Shown: positions 31,413-35,995 of the stretch, piece by piece
Layout of the letters: each line of letters starts with the position of its first letter
How positions within the stretch are numbered: position 1 is the stretch's first letter
From: UBA2730 sp022793235
Lineage (GTDB): Bacteria; Bacillota_I; Bacilli_A; RF39; UBA660
Reading direction: 5' to 3'
Length of the DNA stretch: 35,995 nucleotides
NCBI GenBank assembly: GCA_949745755.1
Contig: CATJZL010000048.1
Coordinates: 1-35,995, forward strand
Notes under the pieces: model-generated
What the model saw: the letters and a program-made list of their open reading frames with translations, nothing else
What the model was told of the DNA's origin: nothing
Databases searched by the model: none
Position numbers and translations under genes: made by a program

Positions 31413-33239
31413 ATGAGTAAAATTATAGGTATAGATTTAGGTACAACAAATAGTTGTGTAGCAGTTTTAGAAGCTGGTGAAGCAAAGATTATTGCCAATA
31501 AAGAAGGAGCAAGAACAACACCATCAGTTGTAGCTTTTAATAAAGATGGAGAAAAAAGTGTAGGAGACGCTGCAAAACGTCAAGCCATTACAAATAAAGA
31601 TACAATATCTAGTGTTAAAAGATTAATGGGTACAAATAAAAAAGTAGAAGCCAATGGAAAAAAATATAGTCCAGAAGAAATTTCAGCAATGATTTTAAGC
31701 CATCTAAAAGAATATGCAGAAGACTATCTAGGGGAAAGTGTAAATCGTGCAGTAATTACTGTACCAGCATACTTCAATGATGCACAAAGACAAGCTACAA
31801 AGAATGCGGGTAAGATTGCTGGTCTTACAGTGGAAAGAATTATTAATGAACCAACAGCAGCAGCCCTAGCATATGGTCTTGATAAGCAAGATAAATCTCA
31901 AACAATCTTAGTTTATGACTTAGGTGGAGGAACATTTGATGTATCTATATTAGAACTTGGGGATGGAGTAGTAGAAGTTAAATCAACAAATGGAGATAAC
32001 AATCTTGGTGGAGATGACTTTGATAAATGCATTATTGATTATTTAGTGGATACATTTAAAAAGGACAATGGTGTGGATTTATCTAGTGATCAGATGGCTA
32101 TGCAAAGACTTAAGGAAGTTGCAGAAAAAGCAAAAAAAGATTTATCAGGAGTTACTTCAACACAAGTTTCTGCACCATTTATTACACAAGGAGCAGATGG
32201 AGGACCACTTCACTTAGATATGACACTAACACGTGCTAAATTTGAGGATTTAATCCGTGATTTAGTAAAATCAACTTTAAAACCAGTTAGAAATGCCTTA
32301 AAAGATGCCAAATTAACTAAGGACGATATAGACAAAATTCTATTTGTTGGAGGTTCAACTCGTATACCAATGGTATTTGATGTAGTAAAAGAAGAACTTG
32401 GCAAAGAGCCATCAAGAGAAGTCAATCCAGATGAAGTGGTAGCAATGGGTGCAGCCATTCAAGGAGGAGTTTTAACAGGAGATGTTAACGATATTGTATT
32501 ACTTGATGTAACACCACTTTCCCTTGGACTAGAAACAATGGGTGGAGTAATGACTACTTTAATACCAAGAAATACAACTATTCCTACTTCTAAAAAAGAG
32601 GTGTTCTCAACAGCAGCAGATAACCAACCAGCAGTAGACATTCATGTACTACAAGGAGAACGACCAATGGCAGCAGATAACAAGACATTAGGGAACTTCC
32701 AACTATCAGGAATTCCTGCAGCTCGTCGTGGTGTTCCTCAAATAGAAGTAACATTCGATATCGATGCAAATGGTATTGTAAATGTTACAGCGAAAGACTT
32801 AGGTACAAATAAATCACAAAAAATAACCATTACATCAAATACAAACCTATCTGATGAAGAAGTAGAAGAAATGATGAAAGAAGCAGAAGCAAATAAAGAA
32901 AAGGACAAGAAGAGAAAAGAAGAGGCTGATCTTAGAAATGATGCCGAACAATTATGTTTCCAAACAGAAGATTCTATGAAAGATTTTAAAGATAAAGTAG
33001 ATAGCAAAGAAAAAGAAGAGATTGAAGAACTAATTAAAGAAGTAAGAGAAGAACTAACTAAAGATGAATTAAATATAGAAGAATTAACAAAGAAAAAAGA
33101 TAAGTTACAGGAAAAAGCCATAGAAATAGCAAGTAAGGTATATCAACAAGCCTCTCCTGAAGAAAATGCCACATCAGAAGAAAATAGCGAAGATAAAAAA
33201 GATGAAAATATAAAAGACGCAGATTACGAAGAAAAATAA
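31413..33239 (+). CDS. dnaK: molecular chaperone DnaK (Hsp70)
   Basis: 608 residues, full length. The ATPase domain shows GIDLGTTNSCVAV, VITVPAYFNDAQRQATKNAG, YDLGGGTFDVSILE and ILFVGGSTRIPMV; the linker DVTPLSLGLETMGG is followed by the substrate-binding beta domain (PTSKKEVFSTAADNQPAVDI) and helical lid. The Gln/Lys/Glu-rich tail ends DADYEEK, the usual EEVD-like bacterial ending. It starts 2 bases after grpE with GAGGAG as RBS inside grpE. Confidence 0.99.
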   Translation: MSKIIGIDLGTTNSCVAVLEAGEAKIIANKEGARTTPSVVAFNKDGEKSVGDAAKRQAITNKDTISSVKRLMGTNKKVEANGKKYSPEEISAMILSHLKEYAEDYLGESVNRAVITVPAYFNDAQRQATKNAGKIAGLTVERIINEPTAAALAYGLDKQDKSQTILVYDLGGGTFDVSILELGDGVVEVKSTNGDNNLGGDDFDKCIIDYLVDTFKKDNGVDLSSDQMAMQRLKEVAEKAKKDLSGVTSTQVSAPFITQGADGGPLHLDMTLTRAKFEDLIRDLVKSTLKPVRNALKDAKLTKDDIDKILFVGGSTRIPMVFDVVKEELGKEPSREVNPDEVVAMGAAIQGGVLTGDVNDIVLLDVTPLSLGLETMGGVMTTLIPRNTTIPTSKKEVFSTAADNQPAVDIHVLQGERPMAADNKTLGNFQLSGIPAARRGVPQIEVTFDIDANGIVNVTAKDLGTNKSQKITITSNTNLSDEEVEEMMKEAEANKEKDKKRKEEADLRNDAEQLCFQTEDSMKDFKDKVDSKEKEEIEELIKEVREELTKDELNIEELTKKKDKLQEKAIEIASKVYQQASPEENATSEENSEDKKDENIKDADYEEK

Positions 33240-33248
33240 AACAGAGAA

Positions 33249-33276
33249 AAAGAAGTAGTCTATAGACTACTTCTTA
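33249..33276 (+). terminator. hairpin between dnaK and dnaJ (partial terminator or mRNA stabiliser)
   Basis: AGAAGTAGTC and GACTACTTCT form a perfect 10-bp stem with TATA loop, followed by TAACTG rather than a T-run. Without a U-tract it is more likely to protect the 3' end of dnaK mRNA or lower dnaJ expression than to terminate fully. Confidence 0.5.
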
Positions 33277-33314
33277 ACTGTTACTATATAAAAAATATGT
33301 AGTGAGGTGAAACA

Positions 33315-34451
33315 ATGGATAATAAAAGAGATTATTATGAAGTCCTAGGTATTGAAAAAAGTGCTACAGATCAAGAAATAAAAAGTGCTTTTAGACGTCT
33401 AGCAAAAAAGTATCATCCTGATTTAAATAAAGATGATTCATCAGCCGCAGATAAATTTAAAGAGGCACAAGAAGCCTATGAGGTATTATCAGATAAGGAT
33501 AAAAGAGCAAGGTATGATCAATTTGGTCATGCAGGAGTAGGTGGAGGAGCATCCTCTGGCTTTGGAGGCTTTGGTGGAGGCTTTGACGCTAGTGATATAG
33601 ATCTTGGTGATATTTTCGACTCTTTCTTTGGAGGAGGCTTTGGTGGAGGCTTTTCTAGAAGTTCAACATCTGCAAATAGAAAAAGACAAGGTGCGGATAT
33701 ACTGAGAAAAATGAATCTCAGCTTTGAAGATGCAATCTATGGTTGTGAAAAAGATATAGAACTTGATGCAGTAGAAGTATGTAAAAATTGTAATGGTGAA
33801 GGTGGACTAGATTCAAAAACTTGTAGTAAATGTCATGGTAGTGGAACTATAACCTCAGAACAACATACAATTTTAGGTTCATTTTTATCCAAAACAACTT
33901 GTCCTGATTGTCATGGTAGCGGAAAAACTCATAATAAAACTTGTCCTGACTGTCATGGAGAAGGGCAAACTATAAAACATAAAACCATTACAGTAAATGT
34001 TCCAGCAGGTATTGCCACAGGAGATAGACTAAGAATTTCTAAAAAAGGTGCAGCTGGAACCAACGGTGGAGAACCAGGGGACCTATACTTAGAATTTTAT
34101 GTAGAAGAACATAAATATTACAAAAGAGAAAATGATGATATTTATTTAGATGTACCAATATCAATAACAGATGCCATTTTAGGATGTAAAAAAGAAATTC
34201 CCACCCTCTATGGAACAGTAAAGGTAAATATACCAGCTGGAACAAATAGTGGAGATATACAACGCTTAAAAGGAAAAGGTGTTGAAAATAAAGCAAAAAG
34301 AAACAAAGGAAATATGTACATCACCTTTATTGTGATAACACCTAAAAAATTAAGTAGAGATCAGAAAAAATTAGTAGAAGCCCTTGCAAAAACAGATTTA
34401 GAAGAAGAAGAAATAGAAAGATTTCAAAAATTCACTGAAAAAAATAACTAA
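33315..34451 (+). CDS. dnaJ: co-chaperone DnaJ (Hsp40)
   Basis: 378 residues. The J domain has the HPD motif (KKYHPDLNKD, about residue 32-41), followed by a Gly/Phe-rich linker (about 75-115). The zinc domain has four CxxCxGxG repeats (CKNCNGEG, CSKCHGSG, CPDCHGSG, CPDCHGEG), then the C-terminal substrate-binding domain. It delivers clients to DnaK and stimulates its ATPase. RBS GAGGTG. No CIRCE or strong promoter is visible in the 75-base gap after dnaK, so it is expected to be read through from the operon promoter. Confidence 0.98.
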   Translation: MDNKRDYYEVLGIEKSATDQEIKSAFRRLAKKYHPDLNKDDSSAADKFKEAQEAYEVLSDKDKRARYDQFGHAGVGGGASSGFGGFGGGFDASDIDLGDIFDSFFGGGFGGGFSRSSTSANRKRQGADILRKMNLSFEDAIYGCEKDIELDAVEVCKNCNGEGGLDSKTCSKCHGSGTITSEQHTILGSFLSKTTCPDCHGSGKTHNKTCPDCHGEGQTIKHKTITVNVPAGIATGDRLRISKKGAAGTNGGEPGDLYLEFYVEEHKYYKRENDDIYLDVPISITDAILGCKKEIPTLYGTVKVNIPAGTNSGDIQRLKGKGVENKAKRNKGNMYITFIVITPKKLSRDQKKLVEALAKTDLEEEEIERFQKFTEKNN

Positions 34452-34482
34452 AAGTACTAGGAGATGATTCTAGTACTTTTAA
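34450..34482 (+). terminator. terminator of the heat-shock operon
   Basis: AAAAGTACTAG and CTAGTACTTTT form an 11-bp stem around GAGATGATT, with the T-run inside the 3' arm. The stem begins at the dnaJ stop codon. 34483-34565 shows nothing else. Confidence 0.8.
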
Positions 34483-34565
34483 TATACAAAATGAAATTTC
34501 AACCTAAAAACCGTAAAAAATATGTATGACTTTCATGGTCTTTTTATTTTAAATAACAAATATAT

Positions 34566-34787
34566 TTAATCTTTTTTTCTAGGATAAGGTTCAGATATAT
34601 CTGTAAGACCTAATAAATAATCAATACTAGTATCATAATATAATGCCAATTTTTTTAATATATTAGTGGGAATATCATTAGTTTCTGTTTCATACTGAGA
34701 ATATCCTGTTTGTGACATATTAAGTATTTTTGCAATATCTTTTTGAAACAAATCTTTATCTTCTCTCAAGTCCCTTAATCGATTCAT
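34566..34787 (-). CDS. XRE-family (Cro/CI-type) transcriptional regulator
   Basis: 73 residues: a single helix-turn-helix domain, RLRDLREDKDLFQKDIAKIL with recognition helix MSQTGYSQYETETNDIP and the closing helices LKKLALYYDTSIDYLLGLTD, typical of small phage- or element-type repressors. The Met at 34787 is chosen because it sits 6 bases after AGAGGTG; a GTG at 34796 overlaps that RBS. It diverges from a decayed gene, and two perfect inverted repeats lie between them, the likely operators, so it probably represses both itself and the facing gene. No oligomerisation or protease domain is present. Confidence 0.92.
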   Translation of the reverse strand: MNRLRDLREDKDLFQKDIAKILNMSQTGYSQYETETNDIPTNILKKLALYYDTSIDYLLGLTDISEPYPRKKD

Positions 34788-34814
34788 TATAATCACCTCT
34801 ACAAAAATTCTCTC

Positions 34815-34833
34815 ATAACTTAAAATAAGTTAT
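34815..34833. promoter_or_regulatory. operator palindrome 1 of the XRE regulator
   Basis: ATAACTTA-AAA-TAAGTTAT, perfect 8-bp arms, placed between the regulator's start and the facing gene's -35 region. It shares ATAAC/GTTAT with palindrome 2. Confidence 0.7.
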
Positions 34834-34841
34834 ATTAACAG

Positions 34842-34866
34842 TTGATAACCTATAATAAGTTATCAA
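34842..34866. promoter_or_regulatory. operator palindrome 2 over the facing promoter
   Basis: TTGATAAC-N9-GTTATCAA, perfect 8-bp arms. The spacer contains TATAAT (34851-34856), the likely -10 of the plus-strand gene, so binding would block its transcription. Confidence 0.7.
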
Positions 34867-34882
34867 TCGAAGGAGAAAAAGA

Positions 34883-35475
34883 ATGGATAAACAAGAACAA
34901 AATAATAAAAGTAAAATCATCGTATAAGTTTTAGGATTAGTGTTACTTTTAGTATGAGTAGTAGGAATTACCTATGTTGTATTTACTTATACTAAAAAGG
35001 GTAATATGGAGTAGAACTAGATAAGAGTAGTGCAACAGCAAATATCAAAGTAGAAGTAGATAATCTCAATATAATAGGAGCTTATACTTATAATGAAACA
35101 ACCTGTCAAACAGGAAGAGAAGATACATGTGAAGTAAATACTTGTCTTTTGGATAAAACCGCAGGTTCTTGTCCAGCAGGAACAGCACTATTTTATAAAG
35201 TAAATGATGCAACTACTTAAGACTTTTATGTATTAAAAGATAACGGAAATACTCTTACCTTGCTCTCTTCTAATATAGTATTTGATTCAGCATGAGATTC
35301 ATCGGGGAATAATGCAAATGGACCAAGAACAACACCTCATGCATTAGAAAATATTTCAAAAAACTGGAATTTACCGACAAGATTAGTGACAATTGACTCT
35401 ATTGATCGTAGTATTTTGACTAAAGAGGTAACCGAAGTATTAAGAATACTTACTGTTATAGATGTTAGTAAATAA
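34883..35475 (+). pseudogene. decayed gene for a membrane-anchored exported protein
   Basis: After a good RBS (AAGGAG) an ATG opens a frame that reads MDKQEQNNKSKIIV, TAA (34925), VLGLVLLLV, TGA (34955), VVGITYVVFTYTKKG, i.e. an N-terminal membrane anchor interrupted twice. A -1 shift near 35003-35011 leads to VELDKSSATANIKVEVDN, then TAA (35218), DFYVLKDNGNTLTLL, TGA (35293), DSSGNNANGPRTTPHALENI and the final stop 35473-35475. The whole would be about 197 residues with a Cys-rich middle (TCQTGREDTCEV, TCLL, SCPAG). Proteins of this build occur as uncharacterised exported proteins in related gut Bacillota by my recollection. The TGA before DSSG probably replaced Trp. Confidence 0.8.
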
Positions 35476-35588
35476 AGTATCTTTCCAATCTAGAGTTCTG
35501 TTTGTAAAATAAGATTTGCCCAAATTAATCTTGATTTTTCTCAAACTTTTCCCTATTATAAAACATAATATTTTTTAGGAGGAAAATT

Positions 35589-35995
35589 ATAAAATTAAAT
35601 AAACAAGGAAGAGATGAAGTAAGAAAATTCATTGAAATAGCCTTAACAAAAATACCACAGAGTCAAAGAATACATTTAGATAAATCACTATTAGAAAACT
35701 TATTATTTGAAACAATTACATATAAAAAAGAAAACATTAAGATTGCCATACTGGTCAGAAGAATTTTTAGAAAAAATAGATTTATGTGAAATAAATTTTG
35801 AAAATTTAGCATGATCTTTAATAGGTGAAGACTTTTCACAAACAAGCCTATTTCATTTAGACAAAGAGATTAGAGAGAAAATAACTTCTAAGAACTTCAA
35901 TATGCCAACAGAAGTGAACTATCAAAATACAAATGCAAGTATTGATTTTTCCATTTCATGGGAATGCAACATCACTAAGTATCCACACATACAAA
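35589..35995 (+). pseudogene. decayed gene, possible pentapeptide-like protein, cut by window end
   Basis: AGGAGG (35577-35582) is followed at normal spacing by ATA (35589) instead of ATG, then KLNKQGRDEVRKFIEIALTK and so on to YKKENIKI. A one-base shift near 35740-35746 gives PYWSEEFLEKIDLCEINFEN, LA, TGA (35812), SLIGEDFSQTSLFHLDK and continues open to the window end with NYQNTNASIDFSISWECNIT. The I-D-x-x-x-I-N-F-x-x and N-A-S-I-D-F-S spacing hints at pentapeptide-like repeats. Start lesion, frameshift and stop together show it is not functional. 35476-35588 holds only a TATTATAA-type promoter-like stretch. Confidence 0.7.

Noticed and set aside
34955..35814. TGA read as Trp (recoded element or code 4)
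   Set aside because: Two TGA codons fall at likely Trp positions, but the same genes also contain TAA stops, frameshifts and a lost ATG, use TGG elsewhere (NWNLP, YWSEE, SWEC), and neighbouring real genes end in TGA.
1..35995. CRISPR arrays, tRNA or rRNA genes
   Set aside because: No regularly spaced short repeats and no cloverleaf or rRNA core motifs were found on reading both strands.

Overview
The window is very AT-rich (well under a third G+C by eye) and uses the standard bacterial code: TGA is a true stop in ylbL, the DUF368 gene and ylbF, and TGG is used for Trp. The content points to a low-GC Gram-positive (Bacillota, perhaps a gut Bacilli/RF39-like lineage; the lineage is inference). 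It includes an hrcA-grpE-dnaK-dnaJ operon with CIRCE operators, a Phe T-box ahead of pheST, a CBS/DRTGG-type family II pyrophosphatase, homologues of the Bacillus ylb genes (ylbJ, ylbL, ylbF, rsmD), and type IV pilus-like genes.

Layout. 1-1324: right part of an IS3/IS150-group insertion sequence (orfA open at the left edge, orfB joined by -1 frameshifting, right inverted repeat), inserted into a gene of which only the last 18 codons remain. 1465-5296: pilus-type locus with a minus-strand PilB/GspE ATPase carrying a huge low-complexity tail and, divergently, two overlapping prepilin genes. 5264-10422: ylbJ (minus) diverging from ylbL-mutS-membrane protein. 10598-12088: two orphan genes with look-alike promoters; the first carries a perfect A7 slippery site that would extend it by about 66 residues, the second is a divergent YfiH/laccase-domain protein lacking the usual metal ligands.

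12022-15254 is the most unusual accessory region. A tandem duplication contains a secreted trypsin-like protease followed by a single-pass membrane protein. One copy is intact. In the other the protease is reduced to its last ~50 codons while its membrane partner is preserved, a pattern like an orphan immunity gene.

15272-19387: ppaC, then a cell-wall lipid-carrier pair (DUF368/PopT-type flippase and UppP) and a degenerate ZIP-like membrane protein. 19411-20022: lipoprotein cyclophilin (minus). 20309-23083: a 732-residue orphan protein and frr. 23141-27413: Phe T-box, HAD phosphatase, pheS, pheT. 27450-28661: an unassigned structured leader, ylbF, rsmD and a tiny pilin-like protein. 28834-29589: an SDR-fold protein whose catalytic Lys is Glu. 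29681-34480: heat-shock operon with two CIRCE-type operators. 34566-35995: an XRE repressor with two perfect palindromic operators, facing two decayed genes full of stops and frameshifts.

No tRNA, rRNA or CRISPR array was recognised. Housekeeping assignments are firm; the protease module, the slippery-site gene, the 732-residue protein and the repressor locus are the parts that ordinary annotation does not explain.
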